Notes: generated by a model not told the origin, from the letters alone. 64,000 bases of DNA from Brevibacillus dissolubilis (GCF_006170445.1 NZ_VCNA01000002.1:496001-560000), one strand, 5' to 3'; positions 1-9,159 are shown, counted from the first letter of the stretch. Numbers and translations: made by a program.

Positions 1-1308
1 CGGAGCGGCAGCGATCTGCCCTTCTGTCATCCACTCTGTGGCACGGCGCACCTTGAGCTTGAGTCCGAAGCGGCGGCGGCCTTTTTGTGTCCACCATGCA
101 GGGAGCTGGACTCCGAAGCCGCCAGCTTGCAGGTCCTCAGCCGTCTCACGCAGGAACTGATAGGCATCGCTCACCGCAAGCGTCAGCGCATGTGGTCGCG
201 GCTCCATCAATACCTGCTCCAGATCATTAAAAATCCGGGCAGCACGAGCCAATTGGCCGAGCAATGTCTCCTGTGCCGCCTCGAATCTGCGCTCCACGTA
301 CAGCATCTCAGCCCCGGTCTGCTCCCAGACTTCCTCCGCCGGGATCAGCAGGCTCGGATCATCAAGCGGCTGCAGGAAAAAGCGGAGCGTCCAGTCCTGT
401 TCGAGCAGGTCTGGCGTGGTCGGGTCAGCTGACGTCTCCATCCCAGCACGCGGCGGCTCCAGTCGGAAAAACAACCGCAGGCTGTTTGATCCCAGCTTCC
501 CGGCATTCGCCCGTCCACTGGTCCATTCTTTTACCTCATTAGCCAGCTCGGTCCACTCCGTCGCCCTAGCCAGCAGACGGTCTTCCTCATCCCGCTTGAC
601 CAGTGACTTGAGCCAGCGCATCGGCAGGGAGAGCTTGCCGCGGAACAACGAGGAATGCTCGCGCAAAAACGCATCATCCGCATACTCGCGCACCAGTGTA
701 TCCACCGTCTGCGTCAGATACGACATCACGATATCGCGCGGATCCGTATCGACCCAGCCCTCGCCCATTTTTTTCGTATCATAGGCACGGCAGGCAGGTG
801 GCATCGCGTAGCCTAAGAGATGCAGACGGCGCTCGTCTTCTTCCATCTCCAGATTGGGCTGCCAGATCGCCACTCCTTCGCGGTTGCCGTACGAACTGCT
901 TTTGCGAACCTCAACCGTAGGCGTAATCCGCCCGCGAATCATCAGTTCGAAGCCAAAGTGAGTCACTTTTTGCCAAAATTGAAGGTCGTCAGCGAGCTGC
1001 ATGCCAGCCCGTTCGGCCTCCTCCTGCGACAGAGACAACAAAAAGGACATGGCAAAGCGAAGGGAGAGCGATACCCCGCTGATATTCTCCAGCGAGAGTT
1101 TCGGCTTGTTCGACTCGTAGAATTCCCCACGGTCGATCCAATAAGGGACCTGAAACGAACGCATGCCCACTTTGCCCGCTTCGCTAATGATTGTTCGGTT
1201 ACGGATGGACAGCTGATCCACCCATTCTGTCACGGGTATCTGTTCCCCACCCCGCAAGCAGAAAAGAAAAAAAGCATCTGGCAGCCAGATACCGTGCAAA
1301 GTAATCAT
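1..1308 (-). CDS. SNF2-family DEAD/DEAH helicase, N-terminal part (cut by window edge)
   Basis: Minus-strand frame open from an ATG at 1308 to the left edge (436 codons, no stop), so it is partial. A GGAGG at 1315-1319 lies six bases before the ATG and fixes the start. The visible part resembles the N-terminal helicase-associated region of bacterial Snf2/SWI2 ATPases: around residues 310-330 it has DWTLRFFLQPLDDPSLLIPA, and near residues 410-425 GFGVQLPAWW followed by a basic stretch. In this family that region precedes the two RecA-like helicase lobes, which would lie outside the window. The expected role is a DNA-dependent ATPase/translocase; the partner and substrate are unknown. Family assignment is by pattern recognition of the N-terminal domain only. 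The motor motifs are not visible, so confidence is moderate. Confidence 0.72.
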   Translation of the reverse strand, partial: MITLHGIWLPDAFFLFCLRGGEQIPVTEWVDQLSIRNRTIISEAGKVGMRSFQVPYWIDRGEFYESNKPKLSLENISGVSLSLRFAMSFLLSLSQEEAERAGMQLADDLQFWQKVTHFGFELMIRGRITPTVEVRKSSSYGNREGVAIWQPNLEMEEDERRLHLLGYAMPPACRAYDTKKMGEGWVDTDPRDIVMSYLTQTVDTLVREYADDAFLREHSSLFRGKLSLPMRWLKSLVKRDEEDRLLARATEWTELANEVKEWTSGRANAGKLGSNSLRLFFRLEPPRAGMETSADPTTPDLLEQDWTLRFFLQPLDDPSLLIPAEEVWEQTGAEMLYVERRFEAAQETLLGQLARAARIFNDLEQVLMEPRPHALTLAVSDAYQFLRETAEDLQAGGFGVQLPAWWTQKGRRRFGLKLKVRRATEWMTEGQIAAAP

Positions 1309-1365
1309 CCATGTCCTCCGTCTTTTTCTTTATCTCGGAGCCTGCTTGAGCAGGACGTTCGCTCT

Positions 1366-2982
1366 CTAGTTGTACAGTTCTTCGCGCAGGCGTTGAATTT
1401 CAGGGCTCTCTAGATATTCATCATAGCTCATTTGTTTGTCGATGATGCCTTTTGGTGTGATCTCGATGATCCGGTTCGCGATGGTCTGTACGAACTGGTG
1501 GTCATGAGACGTGAAGAGCATCGTGCCGTCGTAGTCGGTCAGACCGTTGTTGAGTGCGGTGATGGACTCGAGATCCAAGTGGTTGGTTGGTTCGTCGAGG
1601 ATCAGCACGTTCCCGCCGGTCAGCATCATTTTGGACAACATGCAACGCACTTTTTCGCCCCCGGAGAGGACGCTTGCTTTTTTCAGTGCTTCGTCACCGG
1701 AGAAGAGCATACGGCCAAGGAAGCCACGGATGAAAGTCTCATCTTGATCCTTGGAGTACTGACGCAGCCAGTCAACCAGTGTCAGGTTGGAGCCTTCGAA
1801 GTACGCGGAGTTGTCTTTCGGGAAGTACGCCTGTGTGGTGGTTACGCCCCAGGAGTATTGACCCCCATCTGCTTCGAGTTCACCCATAAGCACTTGGAAA
1901 AGAGTGGTTTTTGGCAATTCATTCGGGCCGACGAAAGCAATCTTGTCACCTTTGTTGATGGTGAGGTAGAGATTGTCAATAACCTTCTCGCCTTCCACTG
2001 CCTTACTGAGTCCTTCGATAAGCAGGATGTTTTTCCCTGCTTCGCGCTCAGGTTTGAAGTTGATAAATGGATATTTACGATTGGATGGTTTGATGTCATC
2101 CAGTGTGATTTTATCAAGCAATTTCTTACGCGACGTCGCCTGCTTGGACTTGGATTTGTTGGCGCTGAAGCGTTGGATGAAGCTTTCCAGCTCTTTGACT
2201 TTCTCTTCTTTTTTCTTGTTTTGCTCACGCATGAGCTTCAGAGCAAGCTGGGAGGACTCATACCAGAAGTCATAGTTACCTACATAAACTTGGATTTTAC
2301 CGAAGTCAATGTCCGCGATGTGCGTACATACCGTGTTGAGGAAGTGACGGTCATGGGATACGACGATAACGGTGTTTTCATAGTTTAAAAGGAAGTTCTC
2401 CAGCCAGCGGATTGTCTCGATGTCCAAGTGGTTGGTAGGCTCGTCGAGGAGCAGGATGTGCGGATTGCCAAACAGCGCTTGTGCCAAGAGCACGCGGATT
2501 TTTTGGCTGCCGTCGAGATCCTTCATCAGCTTAGAGTGATGCTCGGTACCGATGCCAAGACCGATCAGAAGCTCAGCCGCTTCCGCCTCAGCTACCCAAC
2601 CGTTGAGCAGCTCGAACTCACCTTCCAGCTCAGACGCACGGATACCGTCTTCTTCGCTGAAATCCGGCTTCATGTACAGCGCGTTTTTCTCTTCCATAAT
2701 TTCAAAGAGTCTCTTATGACCCATCATTACCGTTTTCAATACTTCTGATTCATCGAACTCGAAATGATTTTGCTTGAGGACAGCGATACGCTCGCCTGGT
2801 GTTACATGGACTTCACCGCTGTTTGGCTCGATTTCGCCGGAGAGAATTTTGAGGAAAGTAGACTTCCCTGCCCCGTTCGCCCCGATCAAACCGTAGCAGT
2901 TACCTGGTGTGAACTTGATATTAACGTCTTCGAACAATGGTCGTTTGCCGTAGCGCAACGATATTCCGTTTGTACTAATCAT
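1366..2982 (-). CDS. ABC-F family ATPase, YkpA/YbiT-like
   Basis: 538 residues, soluble, two tandem ATP-binding cassettes with no membrane segment, which defines the ABC-F group (ribosome-associated translation factors). The first cassette has a canonical Walker A GANGAGKST (about 34-42) and Walker B LLLDEPTNHLD. The linker between the cassettes is charged and lysine-rich (EQNKKKEEKVKEL), as in ABC-F proteins. The second cassette carries LSGGEKVR and LILDEPTNHLD. Its Walker A is degenerate: GPNELPKTT keeps only the final KTT. The first signature is also altered (LDGSQ). Both features fit the YkpA-type subgroup as I recall it. Length matches B. subtilis YkpA (about 540). It stands alone and is followed by the SNF2 gene in the same direction. 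A cellular role in translation or ribosome quality control is inferred from the family. Confidence 0.88.
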   Translation of the reverse strand: MISTNGISLRYGKRPLFEDVNIKFTPGNCYGLIGANGAGKSTFLKILSGEIEPNSGEVHVTPGERIAVLKQNHFEFDESEVLKTVMMGHKRLFEIMEEKNALYMKPDFSEEDGIRASELEGEFELLNGWVAEAEAAELLIGLGIGTEHHSKLMKDLDGSQKIRVLLAQALFGNPHILLLDEPTNHLDIETIRWLENFLLNYENTVIVVSHDRHFLNTVCTHIADIDFGKIQVYVGNYDFWYESSQLALKLMREQNKKKEEKVKELESFIQRFSANKSKSKQATSRKKLLDKITLDDIKPSNRKYPFINFKPEREAGKNILLIEGLSKAVEGEKVIDNLYLTINKGDKIAFVGPNELPKTTLFQVLMGELEADGGQYSWGVTTTQAYFPKDNSAYFEGSNLTLVDWLRQYSKDQDETFIRGFLGRMLFSGDEALKKASVLSGGEKVRCMLSKMMLTGGNVLILDEPTNHLDLESITALNNGLTDYDGTMLFTSHDHQFVQTIANRIIEITPKGIIDKQMSYDEYLESPEIQRLREELYN

Positions 2983-3046
2983 TTAATTTAACCCATCCTT
3001 TATTAAAAATACCCTGTCAAACTTATATTATAGCATCACTTCTATG

Positions 3047-3090
3047 AAAAATAACCCCTTCCCTCGTAGATTCAGAGGAAAAAGGGGCAT
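3047..3090 (-). terminator. Rho-independent terminator after the FAD oxidoreductase
   Basis: Read on the minus strand, a CCCCTT / AAGGGG stem with a paired middle section is followed by a T-rich run. It sits immediately after the stop of the gene at 3103-4398. Confidence 0.6.
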
Positions 3091-3102
3091 TTTCCAAAAA
3101 AA

Positions 3103-4398
3103 CTATTCTTTTGCGAGAATCAGGTTGCTGGCTTCATACGCGCTGGAGAAGGACAGCTCAGAGAGTTGCCCCTGACCTTGGCACCAGTCTCCCGCAAAGA
3201 AAAGATTGCGGTAATCCGGGAAAAACAGCGGCATCGGCTGCTGGTTCATCGTCCACTTGATCTCCTGTACGACAGCACGGGTGGAGACACGCGGTACGAC
3301 CAGCTTGTCGCGCCAGCCTTGGAAGTGCTTATCATACATCTGCTCGATTTTGGCCTTGTACTCGTCAATGACCGCCTTGTTGCCGAGGTCGGAATCGCGC
3401 AGATAAGCGGTCGCCTGCAACAATTGGCCACCCTCAGGCACGCATGTTGTATCATAGTGCGAAATGTCTGTGATAAACATATTTTCTGCCTTGTCATAAA
3501 TGTAGGTGTACGGCGTCTCGATCCGCTCAGACAGACCGATATCATATACGAGTACCACGGTTGGATCATAGCTTGCATAGTGCTTGATCGAGTTCTCTAC
3601 CTTGGAGCCGGTGAAGATCTTATCCAGCTCTTTTGGCGGGATTGCGAAGACGAACTCGTCTGCTTCGAACACGTTCTCCCCTGCCGTTACAGACACGACA
3701 CGGGTCTCATCGCAAGTGACGTTCTCAATCTTGGTCTTGGTAAAAATCTCACCGTTGTTGCTCTCGATGATGCGCACGAACTCGTCGATCAATGCCTGCC
3801 AGCCGCCCCCGATATACGCTACCGGTTTGTTGGTGGTAAAAATACGCTGATAGTACTTGAAGAATACATCAGACGGGATTTTTTCCGGTTCCTTGGTGAA
3901 GAAGTTGGAGGAAGCCAGTGTCAGCATCATTTCTTTGACATCTTCACTGATGTTTTGCTTTTCGAGCCATTTGCCGATGGACAAGTGAGGCTGGCCCGTT
4001 TCCATTTTGAGCATCGTTTTTAAAATGTTGAAGGTAAACGTAATTTTGTCGAGACCCTTTACGACTTTTGTGCGGAAAAGTCCTTGGATGTTTGCAGGGA
4101 CATCTGTTAACGCGTCGCCTAGGTCGTATTTGGCTTTGTTCGGGTTGAAGTCTTGCCAGTCGATTTTGAGATCGAGCAGTTTTTGCAGCATACGCAGGAC
4201 AGAGGTGTCACGGCCATAGATGGCATGTGCACCGAAGTTAAAATTAAACCCTTTAATTTTGAGCGTTACTGCACGGCCGCCGAGTGCTCCGCGCTCCAAA
4301 ACAGCTACTTTTTTCCCTTTGTGCGAAAGAAAAGCCGCTGCGGACAGACCCGCCAAACCTCCCCCGACGATAATGACATCATATTTCACTGTTGTCAT
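3103..4398 (-). CDS. FAD-dependent amine oxidase/phytoene desaturase-like oxidoreductase
   Basis: 431 residues. The N-terminus is a Rossmann dinucleotide-binding motif (VIIVGGGLAGLSAAAFL, residues 9-25) followed by the acidic ribose-binding end of strand beta-2 (VLERGALGGRA). The C-terminus has the second FAD contact typical of the amine oxidase/CrtI superfamily (NLFFAGDWCQGQGQLSELS). No signal peptide or membrane segment was seen. The family oxidises amines or desaturates isoprenoids; nothing nearby names a substrate, so only the superfamily is called. It is monocistronic: its own promoter region lies at about 4400-4500 and a terminator follows. Confidence 0.85.
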   Translation of the reverse strand: MTTVKYDVIIVGGGLAGLSAAAFLSHKGKKVAVLERGALGGRAVTLKIKGFNFNFGAHAIYGRDTSVLRMLQKLLDLKIDWQDFNPNKAKYDLGDALTDVPANIQGLFRTKVVKGLDKITFTFNILKTMLKMETGQPHLSIGKWLEKQNISEDVKEMMLTLASSNFFTKEPEKIPSDVFFKYYQRIFTTNKPVAYIGGGWQALIDEFVRIIESNNGEIFTKTKIENVTCDETRVVSVTAGENVFEADEFVFAIPPKELDKIFTGSKVENSIKHYASYDPTVVLVYDIGLSERIETPYTYIYDKAENMFITDISHYDTTCVPEGGQLLQATAYLRDSDLGNKAVIDEYKAKIEQMYDKHFQGWRDKLVVPRVSTRAVVQEIKWTMNQQPMPLFFPDYRNLFFAGDWCQGQGQLSELSFSSAYEASNLILAKE

Positions 4399-4524
4399 GA
4401 CAGAATAGCCCCTTTATGTTTCTTCTTAGTACCAGTATATTACTGTACTTAGTTTACTTTAAGAATCGGTCACATAAGATTGTAACATCATTATCAGGGG
4501 TTGAAAAGAGTTTCATGTTTCTAC

Positions 4525-4584
4525 TAAAAAAGCCACCTGCCCCCTCTTTCCCTTTTCATTGGGAAAAGTAGGTTGCAGATGGCT
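4525..4584 (-). terminator. Rho-independent terminator of the cytochrome oxidase operon
   Basis: On the minus strand AGCCATCTGC pairs with GCAGGTGGCT (one G-T pair), with an inner CTTTTCCC/GGGAAAAG stem, followed by TTTTTTAG. It lies 25 bases past the coxI stop. Confidence 0.75.
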
Positions 4585-4609
4585 ATCGAATGTGATGCGG
4601 AAGAAAGAA

Positions 4610-6265
4610 TTACCAGGTTCTAAAGCCGGCAGATGCAGGTGGTGCGTGGTTGATCTGCTGTGCAAGCGGTACGCCGTAAGCAAGGACGATCAGGAATGCA
4701 GCGATACCGACCCACAGTCCCCAACGTTCGAGAACCTTCGGAGTTGCTTCTGCATTTTCGCTGGTCTCACCGATTGGGAATTCTTCTTCACCCTTCGGCG
4801 CAAAGAACGCGAGGTAGACAACAAGACCGATCAAGAGGATGGAAGAGAAGAACAGGATTTCGCCGCCCATCGCCATGAGTTTTTGATAAGACATCCAGCC
4901 GAGTGCTGTCTCATCATTGAAGTAAGTGGTGTAGTCGGTACGGCGTGGTGCACCTTGAAGACCGAGGAAGTGCATCGCACCAGACATCATGCTCATCCCG
5001 ACAAGCCACAGTACAGTTTGTACGATACCGAGACGGTTAGCGGTTTTGGTCAATTTGCGGCCGGTCAGGTGTGGAATGATCCAGTAAGCCGCTGCGAAGA
5101 AGGTCAATGCAACAGAGGTACCGACGGTCAAGTGGAAGTGACCAGTTACCCAGATGGTATTGTGGATCACTTGGTTCAATTGGTTGGAAGCGTTGATGAT
5201 ACCGCCTGCACCAGCCGGGATGAAGTAGAGCATCCCCATGAATGGTGCGAAGAAGCGGACATCTCCCCAAGGAAGAGTTTTGAACCAGCCGAACAAGCTT
5301 TTTGCGCCCTTGGCACGGCCCGTGGTTTCAAAGGTAGCAAACATAGAGAACGCGGTCATCAGGGATGGAACAACAACCATGAGTGTCAGGATGACGTGGA
5401 TCATTTTCCAAGAAGCACTGATACCAGGCTCCATCAGCTGGTGGTGGAAACCGACCGGCATGGACAAGAGAATGAAGAGGACAAAAGAAGTACGTGCGAG
5501 TGAATCAGAGAATACTTTCCCGCCGATGATTTTCGGGATGGAGACATACCAGACAGCGTAGGCTGGCATCAACCAGAAGTATACGAGCGGGTGACCGAAG
5601 AACCAGAACAGGGAACGGCTCAAGAGGATGTCAACACCATCGACCCAACCGAAGGACCATGGGATCAATTGGAAGACTACTTCGACAGCGACACCGAGTG
5701 TTGCGATCTGCCACAGAATCATGGTAGAGACAGCCATGTATTGGAACAGTGGAGACGTTTTGCCACGGTTGGCTTTTTTCCAAGCGGCATAGTTGGCAAA
5801 GATCGCATATCCGCCAAACCAGCTACCTACCACAAGCAATGCAGCACCTACGTAGAACCAAGGGGAAGCTTTCATCGGAGCATAGAAGGTATAAAGGACA
5901 GAAGCATCATTCATCAGGATGGTAACAGTCGCCATGCCTGTACCAATCGTCATCATCCACCAGCCGATCCAGCCAAGCTTACTTGCAGCAGGTGAGAGTT
6001 TTCCGTCCGAGGTGCGTGCAGCCCCCGCGAGGAACAGTCCGATAATAAAGAATGTTGTGAAAACCAGACCCATCATAACACCGTGGGTGGTGAGGAGTTG
6101 ATAATAACCAAGCCATTTAGGCAGTGTAACGATACCACCGCGTACCAGACCCTGCAACAGACCGCAGAGTGCCGCGATTGCAAAACCGATGAAGGCGACA
6201 TAGATGTGGGCGAGACTTAGCTTCGCTGCCGCACGATCCACCCTCACGTTATCTTCTCTATTCAT
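4610..6265 (-). CDS. b(o/a)3-type cytochrome c oxidase subunit I
   Basis: 551 residues, about 12-13 hydrophobic segments: the catalytic subunit of a haem-copper oxidase that reduces O2 to water and pumps protons. Haem and copper ligands are visible in order: TTHGVMMG (low-spin haem His), GHPLVYFWLMPAY (CuB His plus the cross-linked Tyr), GFHHQL (CuB His pair), and HNTIWVTGHFHLT (high-spin and low-spin haem His). The arrangement and length fit the B-family ba3 oxidases rather than the longer caa3/aa3 SoxB types. It is the last gene of a three-gene operon after subunits IIa and II; the gap to subunit II is 33 bases. No assembly factors (CtaA/CtaB) are in the window. Confidence 0.93.
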   Translation of the reverse strand: MNREDNVRVDRAAAKLSLAHIYVAFIGFAIAALCGLLQGLVRGGIVTLPKWLGYYQLLTTHGVMMGLVFTTFFIIGLFLAGAARTSDGKLSPAASKLGWIGWWMMTIGTGMATVTILMNDASVLYTFYAPMKASPWFYVGAALLVVGSWFGGYAIFANYAAWKKANRGKTSPLFQYMAVSTMILWQIATLGVAVEVVFQLIPWSFGWVDGVDILLSRSLFWFFGHPLVYFWLMPAYAVWYVSIPKIIGGKVFSDSLARTSFVLFILLSMPVGFHHQLMEPGISASWKMIHVILTLMVVVPSLMTAFSMFATFETTGRAKGAKSLFGWFKTLPWGDVRFFAPFMGMLYFIPAGAGGIINASNQLNQVIHNTIWVTGHFHLTVGTSVALTFFAAAYWIIPHLTGRKLTKTANRLGIVQTVLWLVGMSMMSGAMHFLGLQGAPRRTDYTTYFNDETALGWMSYQKLMAMGGEILFFSSILLIGLVVYLAFFAPKGEEEFPIGETSENAEATPKVLERWGLWVGIAAFLIVLAYGVPLAQQINHAPPASAGFRTW

Positions 6266-6298
6266 ACACTTTCACACCTTTCTGATTCCTGCAGCGGT

Positions 6299-6766
6299 CT
6301 ACTTGACGATGACGTGTGTCGCCATGATTTGGTGACCGGCACCGCAATATTCGTTACATAAGATGAGGAATTTACCTGGTTCATCGAATGTGTGGGTAAT
6401 CTTACTGACGTGACCTGGAAGCACCATGGTGTTGACGTTGGTACCTGGGATTTGGAAGCCGTGAACGACGTCTTTGGATGTGGTGATGAAGGTGACCTTC
6501 GCTCCTTTTGGAACCTCGACGTTACCCGGCTGATAACCGAAGGCGAAGGAGACCATCACCAGCTCATATTCGTTAGGTCCGATCTTTTTCAGCCCCGGCT
6601 TGTCAAAGGGTGCTGTCTGATCTACCTTTTTCGGATCGATCATTTCCATGTGGCTCGGCGGGGTCATCCCCATCGCGAACGCGTTCACTGACAGGATGAC
6701 GATGAATAGGGCCAGTGCACCCGTTCCGAGCATCAACCAAATTTTTTCATAACGATGCAAATGCAT
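6299..6766 (-). CDS. Cytochrome c oxidase subunit II (ba3 type, CuA domain)
   Basis: 155 residues. There is one N-terminal membrane helix (about 10-33) and then a cupredoxin fold. The CuA ligands are seen in VVHGFQIPG (first His) and CNEYCGAGHQIM (two Cys, His, Met). Short single-helix subunits II of this size are typical of ba3 oxidases, whereas aa3/caa3 enzymes have two helices and sometimes a fused cytochrome c. It accepts electrons from cytochrome c on the outer face and passes them to subunit I. It lies between the IIa-like gene (37 bases upstream) and subunit I. Confidence 0.93.
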   Translation of the reverse strand: MHLHRYEKIWLMLGTGALALFIVILSVNAFAMGMTPPSHMEMIDPKKVDQTAPFDKPGLKKIGPNEYELVMVSFAFGYQPGNVEVPKGAKVTFITTSKDVVHGFQIPGTNVNTMVLPGHVSKITHTFDEPGKFLILCNEYCGAGHQIMATHVIVK

Positions 6767-6802
6767 AAGTCTTTCCTCCGTTCCGCAAACCGCTTCAATT
6801 GG

Positions 6803-6976
6803 TTAGCCTCTGTTTATGAAAAGATTAAACACTCCAAACCATGTGGCAACGATGAATGCCCCCAGCAAAAGAACCGAGATAAACGTACCTTTCAAGGATG
6901 GTTCTTGATTTGGCTGTGTTTTGGGTTGCGTTTTTTTCACTTTTTGTTGAGTTTGATGTTGAGATTGAAGATTCAT
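6803..6976 (-). CDS. Cytochrome c oxidase subunit IIa-like small membrane protein
   Basis: 57 residues from the ATG at 6976; GGGAGG lies seven bases upstream, so an upstream in-frame ATG at 7006 is rejected. The N-terminal half is hydrophilic and Gln/Lys-rich, followed by one membrane helix (KGTFISVLLLGAFIVATWFG) and a short tail. In ba3 oxidases a single-helix IIa subunit supplies the helix missing from subunit II. Position as first gene before coxII and coxI and the topology support this call; sequence identity over so short a protein is weak evidence. Confidence 0.75.
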   Translation of the reverse strand: MNLQSQHQTQQKVKKTQPKTQPNQEPSLKGTFISVLLLGAFIVATWFGVFNLFINRG

Positions 6977-7123
6977 GATTCTTCCTCCCTTCGTGTTCCG
7001 CATCACATTTTGTATGTTTTATTAGGACACTTTGATTAAACCATGCGGGCTAAATTTCCGAAGTGATTAAAATCACACCAGTTCCCCAATTGAAGCAGTG
7101 TTCAAGGTTCTGACAAAAAACAG

Positions 7124-7164
7124 CAAAAAAAGACCCTTACCACCCTTTTTGGACATGGTAAGAG
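7124..7164 (-). terminator. Terminator after the diguanylate cyclase gene
   Basis: On the minus strand CTCTTACCA pairs with TGGTAAGGG and is followed by TCTTTTTTT, 20 bases past the stop at 7184. Confidence 0.75.
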
Positions 7165-7183
7165 CCTTCGTATCTGTAATCCT

Positions 7184-8086
7184 TTATGTATAGATCTGAA
7201 AACAGTTGCGTCCCCTGTTCTTCGCTTGATACAGCGCGATATCTGCCTTGCTCAGCAGTTCTGACATCGTAGTCGCATGCAAGGGACAGAGTGCAATCCC
7301 GATGCTTGCGGTCGTGGCAAACTTATGCTCCCGGAACTTCCACGGCTGCTGCATCACGTCAACGACCCGCTGTGCAATCCGCTCGATCTCCGAAATACTT
7401 GTCATATCGGTGAGGAGCACAATAAACTCATCTCCACCAAGACGAGCCACCGTATCCACCTCTCGCACACAATTGCTCAGACGCTTCGCAACACCCTGCA
7501 GCAGTTCATCCCCGATATCATGACCACGTGAGTCATTAACCGACTTGAACTTGTCGCAATCCACATACATCAGTGCAGCCAGCGTTCCTCCCTCGATCGC
7601 CAGCTCAATCGCCTGCTCGATGCGCTCCTGCAGCAGACGGCGGTTAGGCAGCCCCGTCAGGATATCATGATAGGCCATATAATGAAGCTTCTCTTCTGTC
7701 CGCTTCCGTTCCGTAATATCGCGGGTAACGGAAAAGACATGGGTACACTCGCCTTCCGCATTAAAAATCGGCGTCAGGATCGATTCCTCATATCCATCAA
7801 AGCCCTCGATGAATGACACTGGCTTCCCCACAAGCACAGCCTCACGATACTTACTGTTCAACAGCGCTGCCTTTTCCCCTGAATAGATATCGTCAATACG
7901 CTTGCCATAAGCCTCTTCGCGCAGCCCTGCTGTCCTCATCGCAGCCGGATTGACGATCACATAAGTAAAGGTTAAATCTTCTTCCACTTTCATTAAAAAA
8001 ACCATATCTGAGACATGCTCAAAAAAATGAGACAGAATCGGGCCATACTGTTCGATCACAGTTGTGATATCTCTTCCTATCATCAT
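7184..8086 (-). CDS. PAS-GGDEF diguanylate cyclase
   Basis: 300 residues, soluble. A PAS sensor domain occupies about 20-125 and ends in the PAC-like FSVTRDITERKRTEEKL linker. A GGDEF domain follows (about 130-300) with an intact active site, RLGGDEF at 215-221, and DILTGLPNRR at its start. The inhibitory RxxD site (R208-D211) sits five residues before GGDEF, so product inhibition by c-di-GMP is expected. The enzyme makes c-di-GMP from two GTP. The signal sensed by PAS is unknown; no haem or flavin residue can be assigned. GAGGGG six bases before the ATG supports the start. It is a single gene with its own terminator. No EAL domain or c-di-GMP riboswitch was seen nearby. Confidence 0.92.
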   Translation of the reverse strand: MMIGRDITTVIEQYGPILSHFFEHVSDMVFLMKVEEDLTFTYVIVNPAAMRTAGLREEAYGKRIDDIYSGEKAALLNSKYREAVLVGKPVSFIEGFDGYEESILTPIFNAEGECTHVFSVTRDITERKRTEEKLHYMAYHDILTGLPNRRLLQERIEQAIELAIEGGTLAALMYVDCDKFKSVNDSRGHDIGDELLQGVAKRLSNCVREVDTVARLGGDEFIVLLTDMTSISEIERIAQRVVDVMQQPWKFREHKFATTASIGIALCPLHATTMSELLSKADIALYQAKNRGRNCFQIYT

Positions 8087-8433
8087 CCAAAACCCCTCTT
8101 AGAACCACTGCTCTTTTTTTAACCAGAGCTTTCTCTATCTACAAACCTGTTTATCTCTAACATGGAACTTACCACTAAAACGAATTTTTTATCAAAAGAC
8201 TTCTCTTACTACTATAAATTCAAATTTTATCGGAAACAAGGGAAAAAAAACAAATTTCCGACTTGTTCTGGAAAATACACAGTAGTCCCATTATCAGAAT
8301 CGTGTTACCCTTTGAATAAGGGGGGATTTATATTCACGATAGATAGAACACAGTTACACCAGGATGGATTCATCCCATCCCTCATAGCTTACCTTCACTG
8401 AAAGCAGGAGTTTTGAAAGGAGTCACAGACCAC

Positions 8434-9081
8434 ATGACCTTTGGAGTTAGACTCGCGCGTGGTATTATGCTTGCCATCTTTTATGGAATCATCGGTTATA
8501 TCATTTCCCTGTTTCTTTTTGCGGATGATACCCGGAGCACATGGGGAATCACTAATGCGGAGGGCTTGTGCTACGGCATGATGGCATACGGCTTTCTCAA
8601 GGGGCTGCTGAGCAAGTCTGCTAAGTCTGCACATACAGGCAACACAGGCAGCAGCCGCAGTAATTCAGGGCATCGATCTGTACATAAAAAAAGAAAATCC
8701 TCAGCGAAGTATGTTGCTGCAACGTCCGGCGGTGCAACTCATGGTACCCGTCATAAACATGATGATGACGACGACGACGACGATGATTATGATTATGATG
8801 ATGACGAGTACGAATACGATGATGACGATTATGATGATGAATATGAAGAAGAATATACATACAGTAACTCCAACTCCAGCAATTCATCCTCCTATTCAAA
8901 CTCTAGCAGCTATAGCAGCGGTTCCAGTTACAGTTCCAGCAGCAGTTCAGACTATGACTCCTCCAGCAGCTACAGCTCAAGCAGCAGTTCAGACTATGAC
9001 TCTTCCAGCAGTTCTAGCTCTAGCAGCAGTTCCAGCTACGACTCTTCGAGCAGCTATAGTTCTGGCAGCAGTGACGATTAA
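8434..9081 (+). CDS. Membrane-anchored low-complexity Asp/Tyr- and Ser-rich protein
   Basis: 215 residues from the ATG at 8434 (AAAGGAG at 8415-8421). There is one N-terminal hydrophobic helix (about 5-31), a second weakly hydrophobic stretch (45-58), a basic linker with Lys/Arg/His, then an acidic block of Asp with Tyr and Glu (about 108-140), and a C-terminal tail almost entirely Ser with Tyr, Asp, Asn and Gly (about 142-215). The tail contains an imperfect repeat with SSDYDSSSS at its core. The underlying DNA repeat (AGCAGTTCAGACTATGACTC) occurs twice, so the region may vary in length by slippage. I recognise no domain. Function is unknown; a surface-exposed or cation-binding disordered tail is inference. 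A strong terminator follows. The third codon positions vary among synonymous Ser codons, which argues for selection on the protein. Confidence 0.75.
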   Translation: MTFGVRLARGIMLAIFYGIIGYIISLFLFADDTRSTWGITNAEGLCYGMMAYGFLKGLLSKSAKSAHTGNTGSSRSNSGHRSVHKKRKSSAKYVAATSGGATHGTRHKHDDDDDDDDDYDYDDDEYEYDDDDYDDEYEEEYTYSNSNSSNSSSYSNSSSYSSGSSYSSSSSSDYDSSSSYSSSSSSDYDSSSSSSSSSSSSYDSSSSYSSGSSDD

Positions 9082-9101
9082 GGATAAGCCCGCGTAGGCA
9101 C

Positions 9102-9156
9102 AAAAAGAACCGTCTTCCTTCCCTGTTATGGTTAGGAAACAGACGGTTCTTTTTTC
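9102..9156 (+). terminator. Terminator after the Asp/Ser-rich gene
   Basis: AAAAAGAACCGTCT pairs with AGACGGTTCTTTTTT; it is T-rich on both sides, so it can act in either direction. Confidence 0.85.
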
Positions 9157-9159
9157 GTT

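Noticed and set aside
1432-2388. 318-codon plus-strand frame opposite the ABC-F gene
   Set aside because: Antisense of conserved ATP-binding motifs; no start signal and no recognisable domain.
8162-8401. 79-codon plus-strand frame before the Asp/Ser-rich gene
   Set aside because: No ribosome binding site, AT-rich upstream-region composition, no similarity to a known family.
8860-9075. CRISPR-like repeat array
   Set aside because: The short repeated units are in-frame Ser codons of a low-complexity protein with no uniform spacers.
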